Shown here piece after piece: positions 43,720-54,899 of a stretch of 64,000 nucleotides of DNA (within the stretch, counting starts at the first letter, position 1; each line of letters starts with the position of its first letter). The DNA lies in the NCBI GenBank assembly GCA_964036315.1, contig OZ038478.1:142890057-142954056 (forward strand), written 5' to 3'. The position numbers were made by a program, and so were the translations under genes. The stretch is from Acanthosepion esculentum. Taxonomy: Eukaryota; Mollusca; Cephalopoda; Sepiida; Sepiidae. The notes beneath the pieces were generated by a model. That model saw only the letters and a list, made by a program, of their open reading frames with translations, was not told the origin of the DNA and searched no databases.

Positions 43720-44850
43720 CCTGTATGACTGAAGGCCCCCTCTCAAACATCTTCAAGCATGCTTCCTCCAAAACTCTTGCTCTCGTCTAGGAATCTCTGC
43801 TTTCTGGAACAGAGAGTTTTATACCAAAAAAAGTCTAGTAAAATTTAGCCAGCCAGCCCGCCCTGGTTCACCCCTGAATGCTTTGCAGCCATAACTCACC
43901 GGGGCCACTACCTCAATATCTACCGCAAGGAACGAGTAGTTTGATTTTTATTGCATTCAGAACCTCCCGATATTACTGCAAGAAAGATCTGGAAGACGCG
44001 AAGTGCAACAATCTGGCAAAGCCAACGTTGAAGAAAAACAAATTTGATCCTGGGAATTCTGGAAGATCACCACCCAAATTTCAAACAGAGAAAATGTGGT
44101 TGTGCACACTATTATAAATGGATTCGAGATAATATCTTCATCGGCAGACAAGGCGAATTACTTCGCCTCCATGACAAATGCCATCTCCTCCCCAAATTCC
44201 CACATTTCACTGAGAACAAACTTATTTAGTAGTATTTACAGCACGATCAGTCATTTTCAGTGGTTTTCCTTAAGAATGCCAACACGGAATTATCCTTGAT
44301 CGTAGCGAAGTTAAGTTGGCTCCCTGTGCGGCGCCAGGAAATATTTCTCCCCGGAATCGATCCTTCAAATCTACAACTCAACCATTCGTGTTTCCCTGAT
44401 AGCTATAAATCTCCAACTATTCAAATGTAATGTCAATCGACATCTCCAGTTGCCTTGATATATACACTCATCCTTCTCCTCATCCTTTCCTCTATCACTC
44501 CTATCCGCTCTCCCTCCAAACCCTCTGTAACCCCTTGCGTGCTAATGGCTTCCCGCCTTGCTTGGTGTGAAATGCTTAAAAAACCACAAAAGAAACCGCT
44601 GATTGAAGAAGAAATCATTCCCAAGCCTGTGGATCGCTAGCGAACGGTTTTCCACCTCCCAATATAGATCCATTACTCTCCACAGTATTATCAGTAATCC
44701 TTTTGAGGCTACAATCAACAACAAGGTCCTCGAAGAACTAGATAGGAACAGTCTCTTGAGTCATGATCAGTACGGGTTTTAATCGGCTCGATCCCCTCTT
44801 AGAAATACCTTCAGGTTGGTAAAACGTTTCACTTAGAAGGGGGTTCAAAT
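43720..44850 (+). pseudogene. Jockey-like LINE fragment (start of RT)
   Basis: Broken plus-strand frames give the linker and early RT of a Jockey-like LINE: FCNAIKI-like poor segments, then GFEIISSSADKANYFASM (about 44107-44160), followed near 44650-44790 by INNKVLEELDRNSLLSHDQY and GF. The last segment corresponds to the NYRPIS..KVFE..I...LLS..QYGFR region of RT. The catalytic boxes lie beyond the end and are missing; a mariner relic follows at 44850. Frames shift repeatedly, so the clade is tentative. Confidence 0.62.
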
Positions 44851-45620
44851 GAGGGTGTTTCCAATTGTCTAAATGTGACTCCCAAGTTTTCTTGGCTGTT
44901 TCATATTTCAACACCTGGCCATAATGCTCCTACACGAATTCCGTTCATGAACAGATATGCAAAGTTCCCCAGATTCATGGAAGCATATCCAAATGGTGAA
45001 AATCGAAAATCCTTAGTCCTGATCAGAATATTTACTGTCGCCCATAATAATTCACGAAGACATCAAGGAGTCGAGGTCGCGGCGGCAGCTTTGCTGAACG
45101 AGCTCAAGCACGGGTTCACCGGGATGCTGAGGTTTTTCTCTGATGAAAAGAATCTCATCCCGGACCAGACGAGCAACAGACAGAACGACAGGTGGATCTG
45201 AAAAGACATCGAGGAGGTTCTCATCGTGAAGTATACAAAGTTTCCCTCCTTCGTCATGGTCCTTGGCGTCATCTCCAGCGAGGGGATGTCATCCCTCCGT
45301 TCTTTCTTTCCTCACCCGATTGCAACCCCCTTGACTTTTTCTTGTATTTCGAGGCCAAGACCAACAAGCACGCCCATAACACGGCCGAGTCTCGGAAGGC
45401 TGCCATCGTGGAGGCGTTCACGCCTATGGACAAGGATATGGTCGGCAAAGCGTGTGACTCATTTCGCGCCCGCCTTGAGATGTTTGTCGCCGGCGGCGGC
45501 GGTTTCATTGAAAAATAATGTAGTGTGTAATTCTGTTTCTAAATAAACTGTCCGGCCTTTGTTTTTATTGATTATCTCGTGATCTTTTTGTCAAGTGTCG
45601 GATTTTGCTGCAACACCCTG
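44850..45620 (+). mobile_element. Second mariner-like transposon, internally deleted
   Basis: The right end reads GTCGGATTTTGCTGCAACAC followed by CCTG and a TA target (45621-45622). A weak left end, GAGGGTGTTTCC, lies at 44851. The total of about 0.77 kb is short for mariner. It lies within or at the end of the Jockey-like fragment. Confidence 0.68.
44875..45518 (+). pseudogene. Mariner transposase relic (second family)
   Basis: The frame at 44875-45201 ends with LLNELKHGFTGMLRFFSDEK, the first catalytic aspartate block, followed by NRQNDRWI. The next frame gives YTKFPSFVMVLGVISSEG. The middle of the gene, with the second aspartate, is missing. The frame at 45192-45518 resumes at SSPDCNPLDFFLYFEAKTNK, the third catalytic-aspartate block, then AIVEAFTPMDKDMVGKACDS and FRARLEMFVAGGGGFIEK up to its stop. 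The N-terminal half is poorly preserved. It is a different mariner from the one at 40.8 kb. Confidence 0.82.
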
Positions 45621-45622
45621 TA

Positions 45623-45875
45623 CATTTGAATGTCCATATCAGACGCGATTGAATGAGAGAGAGCCTATTCATGTGTTCATGTACTTTTCTAAGCATCCAC
45701 GCAGTTCCCTCTACTCTATTTCACATTGCATTCTTTACTTTTGTGGGATTATTTTACAGCAGATTCCCCAAGAGTAGGTTAAAAACATTTTACTAATCTA
45801 AACGCTATGATAATAGCTGCATGTTCGCGTCCGAATATGCACGTCTAATATTTTCCCTAGTTTATATATTTTGCA
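45623..45875. other. Unrecognised DNA
   Basis: No feature supported. Confidence 0.5.
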
Positions 45876-46042
45876 GACGCCTGCTCAGGTACATAAAGGA
45901 GTCATTGCTAACAATCGAAAAAAGATGGCTGCAATCATTGGGGTATCTAATAAGAAAAGGAAATTTGGAGAAATTATCACTCACTGGGCAGAGACACGCA
46001 ATGAAGAAACAACTGAAATGTTTTAGCAAACGGACGTACTAA
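45876..46042 (+). pseudogene. RTE-like LINE fragment, very short
   Basis: The frame contains LRYIKESLLTIEKRWLQSLG, then YLIRKGNLEKLSLTGQRHAM, matching the LxFLGHxIRKxGLEKLxLTG region of the RTE-like LINE tails seen elsewhere in the window. Only about 50 residues are recognisable. Confidence 0.55.
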
Positions 46043-46109
46043 AAAGTACCACACAGATACAGAAATTGTGAAAATGCTAAAGTATTATAGAAAGTAGCAA
46101 GCTGTGGAG

Positions 46110-46275
46110 TCCATATTCACACACCTGCGCATGTTTTTACAAAAAAGTCGGGCGATAATTTCTACTCTTCGCTGATAGAATTTTTAAGAGAGTCCATATT
46201 CTAAAATGCTCCAAACAGCATAATCCATAGGGTCAATATCTGGGGTAGAGGGCGCCCATAAACTTTATTCTCCAA
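46110..46275 (-). pseudogene. Mariner/Tc1-type transposase scrap
   Basis: The minus strand reads WAPSTPDIDPMDYAVWSILE, the third catalytic-aspartate block of a mariner-like (DDxD) transposase, then a degraded C-terminal part to about 46110. Nothing else of the element is recognisable. Confidence 0.65.
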
Positions 46276-46517
46276 AAATGACCAAAGTTGGATTTGCAGA
46301 AATCTTGTATTTGTATTGTAAGAAATATGCGCAAGATTAAGAAGGCGTGTGGAAAGAGTTATTGAGAAAAAAAGGAAGACACAAAGAATAAAAATAGTTT
46401 CTAGTATGTAAATTCTTTATAGAAAATAAATTCCTTCAAGTTTCAATAAAATGGCCATTTAAGGTCTTTCAATTCCTGTCTCATCTCATAATATTGTAAA
46501 TTTTCCTTACCCAGCCT

Positions 46518-46518
<1 letters not shown>

Positions 46519-46590
<72 letters not shown>
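46519..46590. repeat. (TA)n microsatellite
   Basis: About 36 TA units. Confidence 0.95.
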
Positions 46591-46592
<2 letters not shown>

Positions 46593-46599
46593 ATTAAGT

Positions 46600-47715
46600 T
46601 TCATTAGGAGTCGGGTTGAAAGCACGAAAAGTATCTAATAACCTCATCTGTACATTTGTTAATTTAGAATTCTATTATGACGTAACTTTTTTTATATAAG
46701 GTTTAACCCAATACAAATTTTAAGAGCCACTCAATGTAGAAATATTCTTTTAAGTGATGTAATGAATATGAATGGAAGAACTGGTGAAGATCATAAGCAT
46801 AAAGGGGATATATAACAATTGACGTTAGATTTGAAATGATATCAGCCACATTAAAATGATACACGGAGGAACAGTGGTTTCGTGCATGAATTGATTTCAA
46901 ACATAGGGAAATTGATCGAAATATCTGTTCTTAACTTCTCGGTATTCAGTTCCTCCTTAGAGTATTCTTATCACTCCCAATTCGTATTATAATGTTGAGA
47001 CATAAACATAAATCAGAGAAATCCACAGAAACATAAAACTTGCAGAATATAGATATTATTATCTTTCTTTTCTCCATTTGAATATCATTAATTTTTCTAT
47101 ATTTTTGCACGTTGATTTTTGGCCTCTGGTGTCTTCCATTATTGATCACATTGAAGGATTTCCCATATTTCATTTGTTATTTATCGTGCACATTCTTTTT
47201 GTTTGTGGGTGCCGATTTCTATAATTTCCACTATTATTATTTTGTCGATTATAATGCTGGTTATTGTTTCATGCCTTTGAGGATATTTCTTTCTTCATTT
47301 CCTCCTTTATCGATACAACCCCCGGGTTTTTCTATTCTTTTTTAATCATCTCATTTCTTCTCAATGCTTCTTTTCTATCCTCGCTCATTAATCGTTGTAT
47401 TTCTATTATTCTCTACTTTTCTTTTTCCAGACAATTTCCCTTCCACGCCAGCCTGTGATCATATAATCGCATCTAAACATTTTATCGCCGCTTTCCAAAT
47501 TCCTTTCGTTTTTCGCTCATAATTTGTTACTTTTGCACTTCCATTTTGTTTACATCCCCCTCTGAGATTACCGTTTTGATTAAGAATAATAACTGTTGAG
47601 GTAAATTCGATAAAAGCCCAACGTTAATACCAAGTTAATTTTAAAGGTTTTAAAAGCAAATATATATCTGTAATATATCTTTCTCTGTATCTATCTACAA
47701 CACGCAAATACACAG
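46600..47715. other. AT-rich DNA, no gene recognised
   Basis: The short frames in this stretch (64-77 aa) have no known motif. Confidence 0.5.
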
Positions 47716-47723
47716 GACAAACA

Positions 47724-47844
<121 letters not shown>

Positions 47845-48520
47845 TTGCCAGGAAAGAGGAAATTGCACTTTCTATTCATACAATAATTACGAGGAAGAAA
47901 TACCGGTGAAAACCTCGTCAATTCTTCATGGATCTTAGCTGGAAATATCAAGCATGAATTGAAAAGAATATTTAATGCTTTACCTCGTCTGAATTTTCAT
48001 CGTTCGACACAAAATTATCCAATTTAGAGAACTTGAAGGAAACATAAATAACACAACACCATTAACCTTGTAAAAAACAAATAAATCAGAAACAAATAAA
48101 GAAATGTTATCAAAATTAAAACAAAGCAACCAACACTCAACAAAATTACATTTCAAAACAGTCACAACCCATTACAATGCATTTAAACACATGGTTCTGT
48201 TAATAACAACTCTTTCTTTCACGTGATCATATATGACGTCATAGAAACGCATTACGAATTTACCTAATCGTCGCATAGCTAAGCTTCTATGTAAAAAAAA
48301 CATGATGTCATCTTTGATGGTGCACATTTTATGTTCATATAACCACTCTAATGATGACTCATGTGAGCCGAAATCTTGGATCGACGACAAATATAATTAA
48401 GAAATATTAAATGTTGGACAGGTTTTGTCTTCATGTTCTCTTGAAACTAAAGCCATCATAAGACGCTTGGAACGGCTCATGATAAAACATAATAGACATT
48501 CGTTGTCTGTTATATTTAAC
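47845..48520. other. Unrecognised DNA
   Basis: A segment near 48200-48390 has the general look of a Penelope-like minus-strand end, but no motif is clear enough to call. Confidence 0.4.
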
Positions 48521-48522
48521 AA

Positions 48523-48584
48523 TATATATATATACATGTATGTTTTTATATATATATATATATATGTATATGTATATATATATA
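48523..48584. repeat. Interrupted (TA)n microsatellite next to the Tx1-type LINE
   Basis: TA runs with TATG and GTTTTT interruptions end directly at the first base of the LINE 5' UTR. Confidence 0.9.
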
Positions 48585-49041
48585 TGTTGTGGTAGGATCC
48601 ACCTAATCTGCATAGGTGACTACCGACTATATAAATAATGGTTGGTACCGGAGACGAGAGGAGGGAATCAGGAGAGACTTAGCATTTTTGGTGTTTTCTT
48701 GAGTATTTAGGTCCAGTACTGACTGCGAACGGAAAAAGCTAAGTGACTTGAAAGTTTGAGTGATTTTGAAATACTTATTTTGATCTCTTTATTTCTTTTC
48801 AGTTTGACATTTTTCAGTTTTTCCTGTTTTGTGTTGATACCCTCCCCTTCTGTTTATTTATTAATTTCGTTTTGGTTTTGTGTGTTTATTTTGTTTATTT
48901 GCTCCCGAATTCCGCCTAGCCCTTTTGTTTTGTTTTTATTTTATTTTACGTTTTGAAGTTTGGTTTTTAAAAAAATTACTTCCAAAAGGAAATAACTAAA
49001 AAAGAAACTGTTTCGCCGTCATAATAGTGCTTGGCGCTATT
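48585..49041 (+). promoter_or_regulatory. Tx1-type LINE 5' UTR with TATA-like box
   Basis: It starts TGTTGTGGTAGGATCC. TATATAAATA lies at 48628-48637, about 45 bp from the start, and GGTTGGTACCGGAGACGAGA follows. The same start and TATA box recur alone at 26430-26579 on the other strand. Internal promoters are typical for LINE 5' UTRs. Confidence 0.6.
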
Positions 49042-50924
49042 ATGGCGGACTCCAAAATAATGGATACGCAACCAGTGGAAACACCGGCGGTGATTGAGCA
49101 AAATGCTCCACCCCAAAAATCGGCCTGGTCAGAAACAAGGCCCATAAAAGACCATGAGAATTATGTAAAACTTCAGGAAAAATATAAGGAGTTTACAAAG
49201 GGCAATGAGCTTCTGACAATTGAGGAAGCTTTCAAAGAAGTCAACACTAGAACCATCTCCCTACTGACGTCTGACATTAAAAGTCACAGTTTAATTGGTG
49301 TTAGTAGGGAAAGCCTGAAAGCTCTAAAAATCACCCCATGTATTCTGGCAAGGCGCTCAAGGGCAATGTGGGACTTGCTTATGAGATATGAGCAGGAAGC
49401 AAAAAACTTGTCAGGAAGTGTCTTGACTTCCAAGTCACTGAGACTCCAGACGGAGTATATGGGAACGCGGCGGACAAAGATTACCATACACGGAGTGCCT
49501 ATTGATATAACGGAAGATAGGCTGGGGCCTTTTTTGCCCAATATGGCCGTATAGAAAAAGTAATGGCGGTGATTGGAAAAGAGGGGATCGCCACCGGAGA
49601 CGTAATAATCGAAATTACGCTGACACAAGATTTCAAAGCCGTCCCGAACACACTAACTTGTAGAATGAGGAAAATGTTGGTGGTCGTCGAAGGACGGAAG
49701 CCGTTCTGTTGGTCGTGTGGGATCATGGGCCACATTGCCAAGGTGTGTCCCGGAAAGAAAGACGCACCTCAACCAGCAGCAGCAGCAACAGCAACAACAG
49801 CAAAAGTGGTAACACCAGCAGCGCCTGCAACATCAATAACAACCACTGGGACAGAACCAGACAAGGGTCCTGATGATGGTTGGAAGGAGGTGGTAGCGAA
49901 AGGACGGAGGAAGAAAGTTGACAACCCATCTCCTCAAAAGGAAGTCCTACCCAAGCAGCAGCAGCGGTAACTCCCAAAAAAGAAGCAGCCGACAAAGGAA
50001 CAGATGCTACCAAAACAGCAACGGCCGCCAAAGGAGCAGCATTCAACCAAGGAACAGCCAAAAGAACAACCCAAAAAGCAGAAGAAACAGCAGCAGCACC
50101 AACGATTAGAAGACAACAAGATGGAGGTGGAAGAAGTATCTCCAACACGGTCCTCTTCATTGAAAAGGAACCGGGAAGAAGAAGGAGAAGAGGAAGAGAT
50201 ACAAAGCAAAAAACACACAGGACAAAGTAGGGAAGGGAGAAGCAGAGAAATTACCAGACGAAGGTCCTTCCCTAATTCGCCAGTAAGAGAAAAAGAGGAT
50301 ACGGATTTCAGCAGCCTCCCCCCGTCCCTTTCTCGCTTGCCACTCCCTCCCACTCCCACACCTCCACTCGTACCAACCCCCACAGCTTCAGAATTATCTC
50401 CACCCCAACCATCAATCTCGTCTCCTTCCCCTTGGTCGACATCCACCCCGCCACACCCAGCCAGGGAGAAAAAGAAAAAGCCAAGGCTTTTTCGTAATAA
50501 AGAAGACATTTGTAGGGTGAATGGAGGAGAAATTGACAAGAACCCCTCCGCCCGCAAAAGAGTCCTACTAGGACCCTTACTCAAGATGTCCACTGTGGAC
50601 AACAAATTGGTGGAGGACCCACAGATTTCCCCCAGAGCACCAGGGGTTATTGCCCTAATTAGAGACACGGGGAATTACCTGAAGGTTTGGACCCACATGT
50701 TCGAGGCGAGGGAGGCCTTTACGGGAATTAGGATGGTCGAGTTGGGGTCATCCGACCTGAAGAAAATGCACACCTCGTTATATAGGGTGTTAAAATTAAC
50801 ATACCCAATAGATGTCGGCGGGATTGTCCGGAGTAGTCGCATGTCGACAGAATTAGGAACAGGGAGTCTCGGACAAACCGTCGGAGTCCTATCACCCACA
50901 TATTTCCGCCCCGTATGTGAATAA
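49042..50924 (+). pseudogene. Tx1-type LINE ORF1, RNA-binding protein with CCHC knuckle
   Basis: ORF1 proteins of LINEs coat the element RNA. The first ATG in frame is at 49042 (MADSKIMDTQPVETP); an upstream GTG at 49027 is unlikely. The frame runs to 49554, where a single-base shift in the G-run at 49524-49527 moves it to the frame read from 49563 (MAVIGKEGIATGDV). The zinc knuckle CWSCGIMGHIAKVC lies at about 49705-49750. Ala/Thr-, Gln/Lys- and Pro/Ser-rich low-complexity stretches follow, broken by a stop at 49968-49970. The C-terminal part (VWTHMFEAREAFTGIRMVEL onward) ends at 50924. The last 230 bp (50695-50924) recur at 54623-54852. Two interruptions make this copy defective as written, but both could be base-calling problems in repetitive sequence. 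Confidence 0.8.
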
Positions 50925-50971
50925 GGTTTTTGCACTAATTCCGTTTTATATTTGCTGGTTTAAAAATGTAA

Positions 50972-53900
50972 ATGAAGATAGCCAGTCTGAATGTGAATGG
51001 CTTGAGAGATCGGGGTAAGGCTACGCGCCTGCTTCGGGATCTCCTGTCATTCAGCGTGGATGTTGCCGCGATTGAAGAGACCCACTTTGTTTGCTCGTCC
51101 GATGCCTGTGTGCTGGAGAATGACTTTGTCATTTATTCAGCATATGGGAACCGGTATGCCAGAGGAGTTTCTTTGTTAGTCAGACGGACTCTTGATGCGA
51201 AGGTGGACCTTGTGCGTACCGATGCCGAGGGCAGGTTAATCGTGGCCGATATTGCCGTGAAAAGTGGTTCGTTTCGGGTCGTTGCGGTTTATGCGCCCAA
51301 CGACTGGAAGGAGCGGGGTTCCTTTTTTCGGCGGTTGGGGCCGTTCCTAGTCGATTCTTCGCGCCTAGTTCTAATGGGGGACTGGAATGCCATCCTGGAC
51401 CCCAAGTTAGACAGGGGGCGGGGCGCTAGCGGGAGAAGAGGCGATCGTAGCCTGGTCGATCTGATCGGCGATTATGGTCTCGTCGATAGATACCGGGTTG
51501 ATCATCCCAGTGGGAAAATGTGGACGTGGGCTCGTAGCTGGCCGTCTGTCAATGTAGTTAGCTACATTGACAGAATGTTAGTTCGTAGAGCTGACATAGA
51601 CTTGTTAGATTGTCCCACGTTCCACTGGGTAGGCTACACGGACCACAAACTCGTTTGTGCCCGTGTGGCGTTAGAACATAGACCTAGAATGGCTGGTTAC
51701 TGGAAGTTCAATCTGTCTTTACTGGACAGGCGGGACGTCCAGGAGCAGCTAATTAGATTAGTGCGGCGGGAGCTAGTGGGAGCGGTTATCGGGAATAGAT
51801 GGTGGGAGAAAATTAAGGATAGAATTAGGTCTTTCACCACTGATTTCAGCAAGCCGCTCGCTCTAGATAAAGCTGATAAAGTAAAGACACTTAAGGCTAA
51901 TTTTTCCCGGGCGGAGGCTGGGGGGATCCCCTAGATATAGCCCTAGCTAGGGAGGCCCTGCAGCGTTCGAATAGCGATCGCTACATGGGTCAGGTAATTA
52001 GGCATAAGTTAAGTAATATATCTAACGAAGCTGTGAACCTGGGCGCAGATCTGCGTCAGGAAGAAGTCCGTCGAGGTGGTGATCGTTACATTCGTCAAGT
52101 CAAAACCCCGGAGGGGCGTACTCTGCGGTCGACTGAAGACATGTGCGAGGCGTTTCGGCGGCATTTCGAGAGCCGCTTTACCAAGGAGCCTGGTCTCCGT
52201 GAGGAGGAGTTTCGCAGCTATTTGGCTGACTTTTCTCGGCTTGCGCCGATTGAAGCAGCTAGCTGCGAGGGAGAGATCACGGAGGGCGAAGTCTACGAGG
52301 CACTGAAGAAGGTCGGCAGAGGAAAGTCGCCCGGTCTGGATGGTTTGCCTTATGAATTGTACTTGAGGTTGTCACACATCTTAGTTCCGATTTTGACAGC
52401 AGTGTTCAACAACTGGTTTCGGTCGGGGTCCATCCCCAATCGCATTTCCAGGGGTGTGATCACTCTGTTGAAAAAGGGCAAGGGTGTTGGGGGGAAACTA
52501 GATGATTATAGGCCCATAACTCTGCTAAACACAGAGTTAAAGATTATGGCCAAGATCCTGCAGGAGCGTTTGCAGTCAGTTGCCGAGTCTCTGTTGGGAC
52601 CTGAGCAGACTTGTTCTGTGAGGGGCCGAACAATTCAGAGCAACCTGCATTTGATCCGCACGATCCTAGAGGGCGTAAAAGACGACGAAGAAGCCGCGCT
52701 GATCAATTTGGATCAGTCCAAGGCATTTGATAGGGTCGACCATCGCTACCTTGCTACTTTCCTGCAGGCCGCCGGATTCACACCCGACTTCTGCCGCTGG
52801 ATAAGCCTCCTGTATCGCTCCCCCAGTGCTGTGGTACAGGTGAACGGAAAGTTGTCGGGCGCTTTTGTTCTGTCGAGGTCGGTTCGTCAGTGTTGTCCGC
52901 TGTCGCCTCTCCTCTATGCTTTGGCGTTGGAGCCTCTCCTGCGCCGGCTGAAGGACGAGACGTGCAGTCCGGCCCTACGCGGGATCGCCGTTCCTGGAGG
53001 GTCTCGAGCCAGGGTTTCCGCGTACGCCGATGACGTATCTGCTTTCGTGTCGTCCCTTAACGACATTGAGGCGGTACAGAAGGCGCTTGATCGGTACGAG
53101 AAGGTGACAGGGGCCAAGATAAGCCGCGACAAGTCGTCCGGCTTGCGGTTAGGTGCCTGGAAGGGGCGCGATCTTCCAGGCCGCTTCGGTTGGACGGACG
53201 GTCCTGTCCGCATTCTTGGAGTGTGGTTTAGACCCGACCTCCAGCTGGAGAAAAATTGGTTTGAAGTACTAGCAAAGGTCGTTTCTGCCGGTAAGACTTG
53301 GAATCGACGGAGGTTGTCCGTAAAGGGCAGGGCGGAGGTGTGTGTTACATACATTTTCCCCCTGATTCTTTATCGATTGTCAGTACTTCATCTCTGTGAT
53401 ACCCACATGAAGGCGCTCGAGCAAGCGCTATCCTCCATTTTATGGGTGGGGACGCGCTCACTGGGTTGACAGACGAGTCTGCACTAAACGTCCGTGTCAT
53501 GGGGTTCTGGGAATGCCACACTTGAAGAGTCACATCCGTGCCTCTCGGTTGGCTTTCCTACGCCGCGCATTGACTAGAGGAGATCCGATTCTGGAGGGGA
53601 TTGTTAGGGACGCCTTCCCTAGCCTCACCATCGGTCCCCTCATCTCGAAGGTTGAGCGCCGTTGTAAATCTCGAGATGAATCGCTTTTCCTCAGCGAGTG
53701 TCGGTCAGCATTGAAGGCTATTCCGCGGTCCAGTGACCTTTCACAGCCTAGGAAGGTCTTCTATCGGGGATTAGTGGAGGGTCTGTCGAAGGATCTCCTA
53801 CGTGATACGCTCTGCTGTTCGGAGGAGTATCGCTCCTACTGGTCTTGGGCGCCAGCGGCGGATTATCTCAGTAACCCTGAGTTTTCGCTTACCTGGCGAT

Positions 53901-54391
53901 TGTCTCGGAATCGGCTGCCTCTCAACGACAGGATTTTCATATGGGGCTTGGCGGATATGCCAGACTGTGAACGGTGTGGCCTTGGTTTAGAAGAAACGGC
54001 TTCGCACGCCTTCTACCATTGCCCCCGGGTCCGCCCCTTATGGGATCATGTCGGTGAGCTGACGGCTCGTCTCGCTTCCGAAGAACTCGTGTCCATTGAT
54101 CGTGCATACGCGTGTGACAATGTGTCGCCCCCGTATTCCGGGGTGAAACGAATGGTGTTTCTGATGCTGCTAGCCACGGCCCGAATGGTGATATGGACGA
54201 CGCGCAAGGAGGAAGTCTTGCGAGGCAATCAGCTTTCTTATCAGGATCTGATTCGATTCTTTGAGCATCAGCTCAAGATAAAGATTAGAACTGATAGAAA
54301 ACGATTGCATTCGACAGTCTTTAGCGAAAGGTGGGTAAAAGCGGCGAGCTTGGTTCGGTTGAACGGGGCTAGCCTTGATTTTCTTTTCTAG
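50972..54391 (+). pseudogene. Tx1-type LINE ORF2, endonuclease-reverse transcriptase (copy 1)
   Basis: ORF2 would nick target DNA and copy the element RNA there. It begins 47 bp after ORF1 and is split by two single-base shifts into 50972-51934, 51985-53469 and 53513-54391. The AP endonuclease part shows SLNVNGLR, AIEETH, VYAPND, MGDWNAIL, SYIDR and YTDHKLV. The RT part shows GKSPGLDGLPYELY, DYRPITLLNTELKIMAKIL, NLDQSKAFDRVDH, RQCCPLSPLLYALALEPLL and SAYADDVSAFV, with both catalytic aspartate sites kept. The usual RQGCPLSP reads RQCCPLSP, a Gly-to-Cys change in a conserved block. The C terminus has the finger CERCGLGLEETASHAFYHC. The shifts lie in G-runs at 51920-51925 and 53444-53451. Joined, the length of about 1,140 residues is normal for the clade. 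Confidence 0.92.
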
Positions 54392-54622
54392 GTCAACCAA
54401 AGTTACATCGGGGTGGTTTCCTGTGGAACCCTCCCCTTGGTTAGGTTAGACAAGCTTAAGTGTACCTAGTTAATGTGAGTAAATGTGTTCCTAACCTGTT
54501 CCCGGTTATCTCTTATGTTATGATCCAGTCGAGATTCCCAACCTCCTCAGTTTGTTTTTAACCCCCCAATTTTATCTCGACTGGCTCAGCCTTTTATTTC
54601 CCCACTCCTGTGTTATTTTTTC
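54392..54622 (+). other. Tx1-type LINE 3' UTR, first copy (cut short)
   Basis: It begins GTCAACCAAAGTTACATCGG and has a short inverted pair around CCAGTCGAGAT and ATCTCGACTGG (about 54525-54585), which could form a stem. It breaks off after TGTTATTTTTTC, where the second unit starts. Confidence 0.75.
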
Positions 54623-54852
54623 ACATGTTCGAGGCGAGGGAGGCCTTTACGGGAATTAGGATGGTCGAGTTGGGGTCATCCGACCTGAAGAAAATGCACA
54701 CCTCGTTATATAGGGTGTTAAAATTAACATACCCAATAGATGTCGGCGGGATTGTCCGGAGTAGTCGCATGTCGACAGAATTAGGAACAGGGAGTCTCGG
54801 ACAAACCGTCGGAGTCCTATCACCCACATATTTCCGCCCCGTATGTGAATAA
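54623..54852 (+). pseudogene. ORF1 C-terminal remnant in the duplicated unit
   Basis: It encodes the same last about 76 residues as 50695-50924 (MFEAREAFTGIRMVELGSSD to the stop), without the zinc knuckle. It has no start context of its own. Confidence 0.85.
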
Positions 54853-54899
54853 GGTTTTTGCACTAATTCTGTTTTATATTTGCTGGTTTAAAAATGTAA

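Larger units (their letters stand above)
50695..54622. repeat. Tandem duplication, unit A (3,928 bp)
   Basis: It is repeated directly at 54623-58550, an exact offset of 3,928 bp. Both units start ACATGTTCGAGGCGAGGG and end TGTTATTTTTTC. The differences I could spot number about nine or ten, including AAG/GAG in the endonuclease, CAG/CGG at the start of the RT part, and several in the 3' UTR. Confidence 0.96.

Noticed and set aside
49934..50668. 244-aa minus-strand open frame rich in Ser, Gly and Cys
   Set aside because: It is antisense to the low-complexity part of LINE ORF1.
52914..53354. 146-aa minus-strand frame, repeated at 56842-57282
   Set aside because: It is antisense to the RT domain in GC-rich sequence; the repetition only reflects the tandem duplication.
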